From the NCBI GenBank assembly GCA_020025175.1, contig JAHHSM010000030.1:1-17786 (forward strand): 17,786 bases of DNA, given 5' to 3'. Below are positions 1 through 8,095 of this stretch, one piece after another. The notes below the pieces were generated by a model, which saw only the letters and a program-made list of their open reading frames with translations, did not search any database and was not told where the DNA came from. This stretch comes from Oscillospiraceae bacterium (GTDB lineage Bacteria > Bacillota > Clostridia > Oscillospirales > Oscillospiraceae). The first letter of the stretch is position 1; each line of letters starts with the position of its first letter. Position numbers and translations under genes: made by a program.

Positions 1-37
1 ACTGTGTCTTTTTCTAATCTTTATTATATCTTTGAAA

Positions 38-2134
38 TCAGATGTTAAATAGGATCTCACCATAAGTGGGATAAGGCCAATAATCGCGCGCGGTTATAGT
101 TTCCATTTCGTCTGCAGAAGTACGCATTTCCTGCATCAGAGAGAAAATGGTATCATGGTAATAATATGCCGCTTTTTGCGTGTTTTTCGGAATGCTATCT
201 AATGCTTTTTGCAAATCTTCACATGTGTGATACAGTTTATCGGATAGCGTTGCGAGTTTCTTCAGGGTTTCTGTTTCTGCGGTGCAGGGAATACTTTTGC
301 AAACATTGCGTCTGCTGATAATCGAGGAACTGAGCGCATCCATGAACGAAGAGACTGCGGGCAAAATGCTGCGCTTAACCATATCGATTGCAGTGTTTGC
401 TTCAATATTGATGATTTTATTATAGTGCTCCAGATGGATTTCGTAACGTGCCTTCATCTCTGTTTCTGTGTAAATATTATGCTTGGTAAAAAGTTTGATA
501 TTTTTCTTAGAGATATAGGCAATCATAGATTCCGGGGTATTTTTAAAATTTGAAAGACCACGCTGCTCTGCTTCTGCAATCCATGAATCATCGTAGCCAT
601 TGCCATTGAAAAGGATTCGTTTGTGTGCTTTGATGACCTGCTGGAGGAGAGATTGCAAATCTGCGTTAAAGTTTTTAGAGTTTTCAAGTTTATCTGCAAA
701 TTGGCTCAATTCTTCGGCAACAATGGTGTTAAGGGCAATATTGGGACCTGAAATAGATTGTTCTGACCCCAGCATACGAAATTCGAATTTATTTCCTGTG
801 AAGGCCATAGGTGATGTGCGGTTACGATCAGTTGTATCTTGGGGAATATGTGGCAGTGCATCAATACCAACTTCCAAAGCACTTTGCTTTTTACCTTTAT
901 AAGTGGTCCCGTGTTCAATGGATTCCAAAACAGCATTCAATTCATCTCCGAGAAAGATAGATACAACGGCCGGAGGCGCTTCGTGAGCACCGAGACGATG
1001 ATCATTACCCGCAGAAGCGACAGTACAGCGCAGCATATCCTGATAATCGTCAACGCCTTTAATGATTGCGGCAAGGAAAAGCAGAAACTGCGCATTATCC
1101 CGAGGCGTTTTGCCGGGGTCCAGGAGATTTTTGCCTGTGTCTGTAGACAGAGCCCAGTTATCATGCTTACCGGAACCGTTTACACCGGCAAAAGGTTTTT
1201 CATGCAATAGACAAACCATGTTATGCTTTGCCGCAACCTTTTTCATAATTTCCATAGTGAGCTGATTATGGTCAGAGGCAGTATTGGCATCGCCAAAAAT
1301 GGGAGCAAGCTCATGTTGGGCAGGAGCAACCTCGTTGTGCTTTGTTTTTGCCAAAATACCCAGCTTCCAAAGCTCTTCATCGAGGTCTTTCATGTATGCG
1401 GTGACTCGTGGCTTGAGGGCGCCGTAGTAATGATCGTCCATTTCCTGACCTTTTGGGGGCTTGGCACCGAACAAAGTACGTCCGGTCATAATAAGATCCT
1501 CACGCTGATCATACATTTTTTTATCGATCAGAAAATATTCTTGCTCAGGTCCAACAGTAGGGGTAACCTTCTTGGTCGTTGTGTCACCAAAGAGACGGAG
1601 CACGCGCACAGCTTGTTTGCTCAATTCGTCCATAGAACGGAGCAAAGGTGTCTTTTTGTCGAGTGCTTCACCGCCGTAAGAGAAAAATACGGTAGGAATA
1701 TAGAGGCTATTGTCTTTAATAAAAGCGCAGGAGGTGGGGTCCCATGCAGTATATCCGCGTGCTTCAAAAGTTGCACGCAAACCGCCGGAGGGGAAAGAAG
1801 ATGCATCCGGTTCGCCGCGGACCAGCTCTTTACCGGAAAATTCCATGATTGCGCCACCGCCATCGTTCGGAGAAATAAAGCTGTCGTGCTTTTCAGCCGT
1901 AACACCTGTCATAGGCTGAAACCAGTGAGTGTAGTGGGTGGCGCCCTTTTCAAGTGCCCAGTCTTTCATGGCGTTTGCCACGATTGTAGCGACCGACATA
2001 TCAAGCGGGATGCCTTCATCCCTGCATTTTTTCAGTGCTTTATAGGTGTCTTTTGGAAGCCGTTCTTTCATGACCTTTTCGTTGAAAACCATGCTGCCAA
2101 ATAAGTTGGGAACGTAGCTGGATGCTTCTGCCAT
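38..2134 (-). CDS. glnN: Glutamine synthetase type III
   Basis: ATP-dependent ligation of ammonia to glutamate to make glutamine, in the cytoplasm; type III enzymes are large dodecamers. The 698 residues match the roughly 700 usual for GSIII, far longer than the 440-470 of GlnA types. Visible family motifs are GPEQEYFL near residues 195-202 (glutamate and metal binding), NEVAPAQHELAPI at 267-279, and the GSIII block with HEKPFAGVNGSGKH at 311-324. The start is preceded by GAGGAGG about 7 nt upstream. It has its own promoter (2238-2265) and a leader of about 100 nt. The neighbour upstream on the same strand is separated by a terminator, so it appears monocistronic. No terminator for it is visible in the 37 nt left before the window edge. 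The antisense strand carries long open frames, which I treat as shadows. Identification is very secure. Confidence 0.97.
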   Translation of the reverse strand: MAEASSYVPNLFGSMVFNEKVMKERLPKDTYKALKKCRDEGIPLDMSVATIVANAMKDWALEKGATHYTHWFQPMTGVTAEKHDSFISPNDGGGAIMEFSGKELVRGEPDASSFPSGGLRATFEARGYTAWDPTSCAFIKDNSLYIPTVFFSYGGEALDKKTPLLRSMDELSKQAVRVLRLFGDTTTKKVTPTVGPEQEYFLIDKKMYDQREDLIMTGRTLFGAKPPKGQEMDDHYYGALKPRVTAYMKDLDEELWKLGILAKTKHNEVAPAQHELAPIFGDANTASDHNQLTMEIMKKVAAKHNMVCLLHEKPFAGVNGSGKHDNWALSTDTGKNLLDPGKTPRDNAQFLLFLAAIIKGVDDYQDMLRCTVASAGNDHRLGAHEAPPAVVSIFLGDELNAVLESIEHGTTYKGKKQSALEVGIDALPHIPQDTTDRNRTSPMAFTGNKFEFRMLGSEQSISGPNIALNTIVAEELSQFADKLENSKNFNADLQSLLQQVIKAHKRILFNGNGYDDSWIAEAEQRGLSNFKNTPESMIAYISKKNIKLFTKHNIYTETEMKARYEIHLEHYNKIINIEANTAIDMVKRSILPAVSSFMDALSSSIISRRNVCKSIPCTAETETLKKLATLSDKLYHTCEDLQKALDSIPKNTQKAAYYYHDTIFSLMQEMRTSADEMETITARDYWPYPTYGEILFNI

Positions 2135-2165
2135 CGTAATTCCTCCTCAATTTTACCCGTTGAAA

Positions 2166-2218
2166 TCCGCATGTTAAAAATAGATATAAAACTCTTACAG
2201 ATCACAGCTTTCTGCGGA
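2166..2218 (-). promoter_or_regulatory. Possible structured leader of glnN mRNA
   Basis: In the glnN 5' leader, TCCGCA and TGCGGA (plus-strand 2166-2171 and 2213-2218) can pair over 6 bp and enclose about 41 nt, within which CAGA/TCTG offers a second short helix. This could be a regulatory fold or chance. I do not recognise a known riboswitch class. There is no U-tract after it, so it does not look like a terminator-type attenuator. Confidence 0.2.
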
Positions 2219-2237
2219 GTACTAGGTTGATGTGGTT

Positions 2238-2265
2238 AGTGTAGCATTATGACGAAAAAAGTCAA
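2238..2265 (-). promoter_or_regulatory. Sigma-A-type promoter for glnN
   Basis: On the minus strand TTGACT (2265-2260) is followed after 16 bp by TACACT (2243-2238). The -35 matches consensus at 5 of 6 positions and the -10 at 4 of 6. The start codon lies about 100 nt downstream. No clear GlnR-type operator was recognised around it. Confidence 0.6.
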
Positions 2266-2309
2266 GCGATTTTGTGCAATTTCAAAAACAAAACATGAAG
2301 TAACGTAAC

Positions 2310-2348
2310 AAAAATCCTGGAAACAACAGCTGTGTTCCCAGGATTTTT
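2310..2348 (-). terminator. Terminator after spoIIM-family gene
   Basis: An inverted repeat (2310-2324 with 2334-2348) forms 15 pairs with one A-C mismatch around a 9-nt loop. A run of A on one side and T on the other lets it work in both orientations. It lies directly after the spoIIM-family stop and closes the gltX-spoIIM unit. It also shields the glnN promoter from read-through. Confidence 0.85.
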
Positions 2349-2352
2349 CATC

Positions 2353-2985
2353 TTACATAAAGAAAGACATGAAAATAGGTGTCACATATGCTTCGATAAA
2401 AGAAGCGATGATCAAAAGTGGCACTACGATTGTCAGATAGACACGCATAATGGAAAGGATCGTTTCCACAAGAGGGGTACGTTCTTTATTTGAAGTTGAC
2501 TTGCTAAGGCGCTGTGTTACCTCATGGCAAAGATATAAACCGCAGGCAAAAGCAATCAAAAGTGCAGGGATCTCGAAGATACCATGAGGGATCAACCCCG
2601 CGGCAAACAGGAGCAGTGATTGACTTGATACTATATAAGAAGAGGTGACGGCACCTATAATGCTTGCGTTTAGTCCGATAGGAAGCGCAGGTAAATAGAG
2701 AAACGGTACGATGCCATATAAGATGCTTAGGGCGGCGGCATGGAGGTTATTGAACATTATGCTGACGGCAGAAATGCTGCCATTATTATCCACGATACCT
2801 GCCTGCTCAATCACACTTTGGATATAGGTAAGCAAAGATTTCTGAATGGAGGGGAAGAGGAGGCTTGCGAGAATAGAAATCAGATAAATTGCAAAAAAGG
2901 CAATGGTCGCATTCTTAAAATAGCTCCATAAAGGACCTCGAAAGAAAGAAAACGACAAACGATATTGTTCTTTCAGAAATTTCAT
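2353..2985 (-). CDS. spoIIM: SpoIIM-family (DUF95) integral membrane protein
   Basis: Predicted multi-pass membrane protein of 210 residues, close to the 214 of Bacillus SpoIIM. Hydrophobic stretches lie near residues 25-45, 80-110, 115-150 and 180-208. The family hallmark is the segment GLIPHGIFEIPALLIA around 130-145, with FNNLHAAALSILYG around 78-91. In Bacillus, SpoIIM joins SpoIID and SpoIIP in the septal peptidoglycan machine that drives engulfment. SpoIIM-family proteins also occur in non-spore-formers, so the sporulation role is inferred. The start lies 9 nt after the gltX stop with no recognisable Shine-Dalgarno sequence, suggesting translational coupling to gltX. Family assignment is firm; exact function is moderate. 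Confidence 0.85.
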   Translation of the reverse strand: MKFLKEQYRLSFSFFRGPLWSYFKNATIAFFAIYLISILASLLFPSIQKSLLTYIQSVIEQAGIVDNNGSISAVSIMFNNLHAAALSILYGIVPFLYLPALPIGLNASIIGAVTSSYIVSSQSLLLFAAGLIPHGIFEIPALLIAFACGLYLCHEVTQRLSKSTSNKERTPLVETILSIMRVYLTIVVPLLIIASFIEAYVTPIFMSFFM

Positions 2986-2994
2986 AGGCTTATT

Positions 2995-4485
2995 TTATCG
3001 GTTGCTCAATTTTTCGATACCGATACGAATACGCCGCAAGGACTCATCTTTGCCCAGAATGTGGCAGATCTCAACTGCACCACCGGGGGTAACAGTTTTA
3101 CCGGCAACAGCAATACGGACAGGCCACATCAGTTTAGCGTTTTTCAGTTCATGCTCCGCAGCATAATCCACCATGGACTGGTACAGTGTATCGTGATTCC
3201 AAGCATCCAGCGCTTCTAAAACAGGAAGATATGCTGTTAAGATTTCCAAAGAACTATCTTCATCAGTCTTTGATTTTTTGTTGATATACAGATCCGTGCC
3301 ATAGTCAGGCAGGGTATCAAAGAAATCGACTTTTTCTGGAATTTCAGCAAGAGTTTCCAAACGGGCCTGTAAGAGGGGCGCAATCATCGCAGTATCAATT
3401 TTGGGATTCTTTACGCTTTGGCGAATATAAGGCTCTGCGACTTTGTGGAACGCAGCAGACTCCATTGCACGCAGATAAACGGCATTGAAATGATCCAGCT
3501 TGGCAATGTCAAAAATAGCCGGAGATTTGGAAATACCCGCAATATCAAATACCTGAGTAAGTTCATCCAAAGAGAAAATTTCCTGCTCGGCAATTTCACC
3601 CTTGGGACTCCAACCCAAAAGTGCCACATAGTTCAGTACAGCGGGGGTGAGATAGCCTTTTGCAATCAAATCTTCATAGGACGGATCACCGTGGCGCTTG
3701 GACATTTTGTTTTGTGCGTCACGCATGACAGGAGAGCAATGGACATAGGTAGGAATGTTCCAGCCGAATGCTTCGTAAAGCAAATTGTACTTAGGAGCAG
3801 ATGAGAGATATTCGCTGCCGCGGACAACATGAGTAATGCCCATTAAATGGTCGTCAACGACATTTGCAAAATTATATGTGGGAAGACCGTCGGATTTCAA
3901 CAAAACCTGATCGTCCAAGGTTTCGTTTTCAACGGTAATATCACCAAAAATGACATCATGGAAAGTGGTTTGACCTGTGGGAATTTTCTGGCGAATGACA
4001 TAGGATTTTCCAGCAGACAAATTGACCGCGATTTCTTCCTGAGAAAGATTTCGGCATGGATCTGCGGCATGGTTAAAGTCGCCGGATTCCTCTTCGGACT
4101 CAGCCTTTTCGCAGAAGCAGTAGTATGCAGCACCCTTTTCAACCAGAAGTTCTGCATATTTGCTGTATAAACCACGGCGCTCGGTCTGGATATAAGGACC
4201 GACAGGGCCACCCACATCAGGACCTTCGTCATGGGTGAGACCGCACTCTGCCATGGTCTTATAGATCACATCCACTGCACCTTCTACCAAACGTCCCTGA
4301 TCGGTATCTTCAATACGCAGAATAAAATCACCGCCGTTATGTCGTGCAATCAACCAAGTATACAGCGCGGTGCGCAAGTTGCCAACATGCATATAGCCGG
4401 TAGGGGAAGGGGCAAAACGGGTGCGCACCTTGCCTTTTGGAATGCGATTTTCCATATCTTCAAAAAATGCCATATCAAGAGCCAT
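2995..4485 (-). CDS. gltX: Glutamyl-tRNA synthetase
   Basis: Class I aminoacyl-tRNA synthetase that charges tRNA(Glu) with glutamate in the cytoplasm. The 496 residues are typical. The HIGH-type signature is HVGN at 33-36, within RFAPSPTGYMHVGN, and the KMSKS-type loop is KMSKRHG at 260-266. Cysteines at 123, 125 and 144 sit in the zinc-site region known from some bacterial enzymes. The C-terminal anticodon-binding half ends in a typical GGAVEICHILGK segment. GGAGG lies about 10 nt before the ATG. It has a perfect-consensus promoter just upstream and is followed by the SpoIIM-family gene after 9 nt. Many Clostridia use a non-discriminating GluRS with GatCAB to make Gln-tRNA; the sequence alone does not tell which type this is. 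Confidence 0.97.
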   Translation of the reverse strand: MALDMAFFEDMENRIPKGKVRTRFAPSPTGYMHVGNLRTALYTWLIARHNGGDFILRIEDTDQGRLVEGAVDVIYKTMAECGLTHDEGPDVGGPVGPYIQTERRGLYSKYAELLVEKGAAYYCFCEKAESEEESGDFNHAADPCRNLSQEEIAVNLSAGKSYVIRQKIPTGQTTFHDVIFGDITVENETLDDQVLLKSDGLPTYNFANVVDDHLMGITHVVRGSEYLSSAPKYNLLYEAFGWNIPTYVHCSPVMRDAQNKMSKRHGDPSYEDLIAKGYLTPAVLNYVALLGWSPKGEIAEQEIFSLDELTQVFDIAGISKSPAIFDIAKLDHFNAVYLRAMESAAFHKVAEPYIRQSVKNPKIDTAMIAPLLQARLETLAEIPEKVDFFDTLPDYGTDLYINKKSKTDEDSSLEILTAYLPVLEALDAWNHDTLYQSMVDYAAEHELKNAKLMWPVRIAVAGKTVTPGGAVEICHILGKDESLRRIRIGIEKLSNR

Positions 4486-4535
4486 TTTGAAACCTCCAAA
4501 TTTTATTAAAAAATATAAAACATTCGAATATATTT

Positions 4536-4563
4536 ATTATATTTTTAAAGCAGAAAATGTCAA
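4536..4563 (-). promoter_or_regulatory. Sigma-A-type promoter for gltX
   Basis: On the minus strand, TTGACA (4563-4558) and TATAAT (4541-4536) are both perfect consensus hexamers, separated by 16 bp. The gltX start lies about 50 nt downstream. It stands back to back with the trpS promoter, with only 6 bp between the two -35 boxes. Confidence 0.85.
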
Positions 4564-4569
4564 GTTTCA

Positions 4570-4598
4570 TTGCACTTTTTTCGCGGTTATGTTAAAAT
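4570..4598 (+). promoter_or_regulatory. Sigma-A-type promoter for the trpS operon
   Basis: TTGCAC (4570-4575) and TAAAAT (4593-4598) are separated by the ideal 17 bp. A second TATAAT lies at 4606-4611 but has no good -35. The leader to the trpS ATG is about 75 nt. A small hairpin at 4643-4660 (CGGGAG with CTCTCG) precedes the GGAGGT ribosome binding site at 4665-4670. No T-box antiterminator sequence is present. Confidence 0.75.
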
Positions 4599-4679
4599 AA
4601 TTCGATATAATGCCGTATGGTATATATTTAAGATGAAATAGCCGGGAGTGTATGCTCTCGATATGGAGGTTATTCTAAA

Positions 4680-5684
4680 ATGGAAGAAATACAGAAGAAA
4701 CGTATTCTAAGTGGTATTCAGCCTTCTGGTGATTTGACCTTGGGTTCTTATCTGGGAGCGATTAAAAACTGGAGTGCGTTGGCGGATAAGTATGACTGCT
4801 ACTATATGTTGGCAGATATGCACACAATTACCGTACGGCAGACCCCCGCGGATTTGCGCCGTCGTACATTGACTCAGCTTGCGGCCTATATCGCCTGCGG
4901 TTTGGATCCTGAAAAGAATGTTCTGTTTATTCAGTCGCACGTGCCGGCACATGCGCAGTTAGGGTGGGTGCTGGATTGCTACACCATGTTTGGTGAGCTG
5001 AGCCGCATGACACAGTTTAAGGATAAAAGTTCCAAGAATGCTGACAATATCAATGCGGGTTTGTTCACATATCCTGCCCTGATGGCTGCCGATATTTTGC
5101 TGTATCAGGCAGATTTGGTGCCGGTTGGCGAAGACCAAAAGCAGCATGTAGAAATCTGCCGTGACATTGCAGCACGGTTCAATGGTATTTATGGTGATGT
5201 GTTTAAGATGCCGGAGCCTTATATTGCAAAGGTCGGCGCAAGAGTAATGAGCTTGACCAGTCCTGAAAACAAAATGTCCAAGTCGGATCAGGATCAAAAT
5301 GGCTGCGTGTATATGTTAGAAAGGCCGGAAGATATTATGCGTAAGTTTAAGAAGGCCGTGACCGACAGCGAAGCAAGTGTACGTTTTGCCCCAAAGGACA
5401 AGCCTGGCGTATCCAACCTGATGCAGATTTACTCTGTTTGCACCGGTAAGAATTTTGAAGAAATCGAAACAGAGTTTGCCGGTCACGGCTATGGAGATTT
5501 TAAGGCTGCTGTGGGTGAGGCAGTTGTAGAAATCCTGCGTCCCATTCGTGAGGAGACAGAACGTTTGCTGGCAGATAAGGCTTATCTGGAAAGCATCTAT
5601 CGTACCGGTGCAGAACGTGCGTCTTATATTGCAAACAAGACCTTGCGGAAGGTCTACAAAAAAGTAGGCTTTGTTGAGCGCTAA
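4680..5684 (+). CDS. trpS: Tryptophanyl-tRNA synthetase
   Basis: Class I aminoacyl-tRNA synthetase that charges tRNA(Trp); acts as a cytoplasmic homodimer. The 334 residues match the bacterial family. The N-terminal signature SGIQPSGDLTLGSYLG at 11-26 contains the HIGH-equivalent TLGS at 20-23. The KMSKS loop is exact at 198-202. GGAGGT lies 9 nt before the ATG. It is the first gene of a probable four-gene operon: the next gene starts 32 nt downstream with no terminator between. Unlike many Firmicute trpS genes, it has no visible T-box leader. Confidence 0.97.
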   Translation: MEEIQKKRILSGIQPSGDLTLGSYLGAIKNWSALADKYDCYYMLADMHTITVRQTPADLRRRTLTQLAAYIACGLDPEKNVLFIQSHVPAHAQLGWVLDCYTMFGELSRMTQFKDKSSKNADNINAGLFTYPALMAADILLYQADLVPVGEDQKQHVEICRDIAARFNGIYGDVFKMPEPYIAKVGARVMSLTSPENKMSKSDQDQNGCVYMLERPEDIMRKFKKAVTDSEASVRFAPKDKPGVSNLMQIYSVCTGKNFEEIETEFAGHGYGDFKAAVGEAVVEILRPIREETERLLADKAYLESIYRTGAERASYIANKTLRKVYKKVGFVER

Positions 5685-5716
5685 ATCATTATGGTCTTTT
5701 CGGAGGATTTCTGGTT

Positions 5717-6898
5717 ATGTCAATTGAATTAGGATTGTTGGCAGCTGTGATACTTGCGCTGGTTGTAGCATTAGTAGTCAGTTTTCTGTCAACACCGATT
5801 GTAAAATCGTTTGCTTATAAATTAGGTGCGATCGATGTGCCGAAAGATAACAGAAGAATGCACAAAACACCGATTCCTCGTATGGGTGGCCTTGCGATTT
5901 TCTTTGGCTTTATTATCAGCATTTTGATTTTTGGAGAAATCGATCAGCAGCTCAAGGGCATTCTGCTGGGTTCTGTTATTATTGTTGTAATGGGTATTAT
6001 TGACGATATTACCCCTTTGCCTGCAAAGTTGAAGTTTGTCGTTCAAATTATTGCGGCATTGATCCCAGTTTATTATGGTGTGCAGATCACCTGTATTTCA
6101 AACCCCAATATTTTCGGGGATAATGCATACTGGCAGTTTGGCTGGCTGTCGATCCCGATTACAGTGCTCTGGATCGTGGGATTAACCAATGCGGTGAATT
6201 TGATTGATGGATTGGATGGTCTGGCAATTGGCGTGTCCACCATCAGTGGATTGACAATGCTTGCTATCGCGATTTTGGTTGCTGAGCCGCAGGTAGCAAT
6301 TGTTATGGCGGCATTAGTTGGAGGATGTATTGGCTTTATGCCGTATAATATGAATCCTGCAAAGATTTTTATGGGTGATACAGGATCTACATTTTTAGGT
6401 TTTATCTTGGCGTGTATTACAATTCAGGGACTTTTCAAATTCTATGCAGTGATTTCCTTCGTAGTACCGTTCCTGATTTTGGGTCTGCCTATTTTTGATA
6501 CGATCTTTGCCATTGTTCGCCGCGTATATCATGGTCAAAGTCCTATGGCACCGGATCGCAGTCATGTGCACCATCGCTTAATTGACATGGGATTGAACCA
6601 AAAGCAAGCGGTTGCTGTTTTGTATGTGATTTCTGCTATTTTGGGTCTGTCTGCTGTGGTGCTGGCAACAGATGGTGAAATTAAATCGTTGTTCTGCTTG
6701 GGCGCATTACTGGTTATTTGCCTTGCTGCGGTGCGTGTCATTTTTGTTCCAATGATTAAAGATGAGGAAAAGAAACATGCTGAATCAGTGGAGTTGATGA
6801 AGGAGCTTGAACAGAGGGCAGTTATTGCAGCAGAGGAGCTTCCAGCAGAAGTGAAGAAAGAAGAAAATGTGTCTGATAACGATACGAAAGATCAATGA
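5717..6898 (+). CDS. wecA: WecA/TagO-type UDP-GlcNAc:undecaprenyl-phosphate GlcNAc-1-phosphate transferase
   Basis: Membrane enzyme of the polyprenyl-phosphate N-acetylhexosamine-1-phosphate transferase family, which transfers GlcNAc-1-phosphate to undecaprenyl phosphate as the first lipid-linked step of teichoic acid or surface polysaccharide synthesis. It has about ten or eleven hydrophobic segments. Key motifs are the DD pair at 96-97 (GIIDDITPL), NLIDGLDG at 161-168, MGDTGS at 219-224 and the histidine motif HVHHR at 283-287. The cytoplasmic histidine motif fits WecA/TagO rather than MraY. A charged, acidic tail occupies roughly 345-393. GGAGG at 5702-5706 precedes the ATG. The adjacent UDP-GlcNAc 2-epimerase supports a GlcNAc/ManNAc linkage-unit role as in wall teichoic acid. 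The exact acceptor polymer is not known. Confidence 0.92.
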   Translation: MSIELGLLAAVILALVVALVVSFLSTPIVKSFAYKLGAIDVPKDNRRMHKTPIPRMGGLAIFFGFIISILIFGEIDQQLKGILLGSVIIVVMGIIDDITPLPAKLKFVVQIIAALIPVYYGVQITCISNPNIFGDNAYWQFGWLSIPITVLWIVGLTNAVNLIDGLDGLAIGVSTISGLTMLAIAILVAEPQVAIVMAALVGGCIGFMPYNMNPAKIFMGDTGSTFLGFILACITIQGLFKFYAVISFVVPFLILGLPIFDTIFAIVRRVYHGQSPMAPDRSHVHHRLIDMGLNQKQAVAVLYVISAILGLSAVVLATDGEIKSLFCLGALLVICLAAVRVIFVPMIKDEEKKHAESVELMKELEQRAVIAAEELPAEVKKEENVSDNDTKDQ

Positions 6899-6921
6899 TA
6901 AAAAGAAAGAGGGAACACAGC

Positions 6922-8073
6922 ATGAAAAAGCTGCGGGTGATGAGTGTATTTGGTACTAGACCGGAAGCAATTAAAATGGCTCCGCTGGTGCTGGAATTGA
7001 AGAAATATCCTGAAATTGAAAGTATTTGCTGTGTAACAGCGCAGCATCGTCAGATGCTGGACTCTGTGATGGAAGTGTTTGATGTGCAGGCAGATGCAGA
7101 TTTAAACATCATGGCTCCGCGCCAGACATTATCCAGTATTACCTGTAAGTGTTTAACCGGTATGGACGATGTGATCGAGGAGCTGAAACCTGATTTGATC
7201 CTTGTCCACGGGGATACGTCTACTACGTTTGCAGGTGCATTGGCTGCATTTTACCATCAGGTTGCCGTAGGCCATGTTGAGGCAGGGCTTCGCACCTATG
7301 ACAGATATTCTCCATTTCCGGAAGAAATGAACCGAAAGATGGTGGGCGCAATTGCATCGCTCCATTTCTGCCCGACCGAGAATAATCGCAAAAATCTTGA
7401 AAAAGAGAATATTACAGAAGGCGTATTTGTTACCGGAAATACGGTGATCGATGCATTGAAGACAACAGTCCGTGAAAAGTACCATTTTGCAACCGAAGAA
7501 TTGAACCATCTTCCCTATGATACAAAGAAGGTGATTTTGGTCACATGTCATCGCCGTGAAAATTATGGTGAGCCAATGAAAAACATTATGTTGGCATTAC
7601 GCCAGATTGCGCAAACCCATGAGGATGTAGAGCTGGTGTATCCGGTCCATTTGAGCCCTGTTGTGCGTGATGCAGTCAAGGAGTATCTGGAGGGTGCACC
7701 GAGAGTGCATTTAATTGATCCGCTGCCGGCAGATGAAATGCATAATTTGATGGGGCGTTGCTATATGGTTATGACCGATTCTGGAGGATTGCAGGAAGAG
7801 GCACCGGCGCTTGGAAAACCTGTGCTGGTACTTCGCAAGGAAACAGAACGGCCTGAAGCTGTGGCTGCGGGTACTGTGAAAATTGCCGGAGTAGAGCAGG
7901 ATAACATCGTAAAGATGGCAACTGAATTAATTGCATCACGGGAAGCCTATGAGAAGATGGCACATGCAGTGAATCCTTATGGTGATGGTGAGGCGTGCCG
8001 CCGTATTGCAGAGGCAATTTTGTGGCATTTTGGCAAACGATCTGAAAAGCCTAAAGATTATCATGGCATGTAA
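6922..8073 (+). CDS. wecB: UDP-N-acetylglucosamine 2-epimerase (non-hydrolysing)
   Basis: Interconverts UDP-GlcNAc and UDP-ManNAc in the cytoplasm (WecB/MnaA family), supplying ManNAc for wall teichoic acid linkage units or surface polysaccharide. It opens with the family signature MSVFGTRPEAIKMAPL. Catalytic-region residues seen are D98 (HGDTSTT), E120 (GHVEAGLRTY), E134 (PFPEEMNR) and H210 (VTCHRRENYG). The UDP-binding block TDSGGLQEEAPALGKP lies in the C-terminal half. The 383 residues are typical. I chose the ATG at 6922 because AAAGAGGG lies 8 nt upstream and family members begin at this point. An in-frame ATG at 6895 overlaps the preceding stop (ATGA) and would add nine charged residues; coupling from there cannot be excluded. 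Confidence 0.95.
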   Translation: MKKLRVMSVFGTRPEAIKMAPLVLELKKYPEIESICCVTAQHRQMLDSVMEVFDVQADADLNIMAPRQTLSSITCKCLTGMDDVIEELKPDLILVHGDTSTTFAGALAAFYHQVAVGHVEAGLRTYDRYSPFPEEMNRKMVGAIASLHFCPTENNRKNLEKENITEGVFVTGNTVIDALKTTVREKYHFATEELNHLPYDTKKVILVTCHRRENYGEPMKNIMLALRQIAQTHEDVELVYPVHLSPVVRDAVKEYLEGAPRVHLIDPLPADEMHNLMGRCYMVMTDSGGLQEEAPALGKPVLVLRKETERPEAVAAGTVKIAGVEQDNIVKMATELIASREAYEKMAHAVNPYGDGEACRRIAEAILWHFGKRSEKPKDYHGM

Positions 8074-8095
8074 TTTTTAAGCAGGGAGGGATACT

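Noticed and set aside
1223..2104. A 293-codon open frame on the plus strand antisense to glnN
   Set aside because: It lies wholly inside a certain GSIII gene, its translation resembles no family, it is Cys/His/Phe-rich as antisense frames often are, and it has no promoter or ribosome binding site.
4599..4679. A T-box riboswitch in the trpS leader
   Set aside because: The leader is only about 75 nt and lacks the conserved T-box sequence and a terminator; only a small 6-bp hairpin is present.
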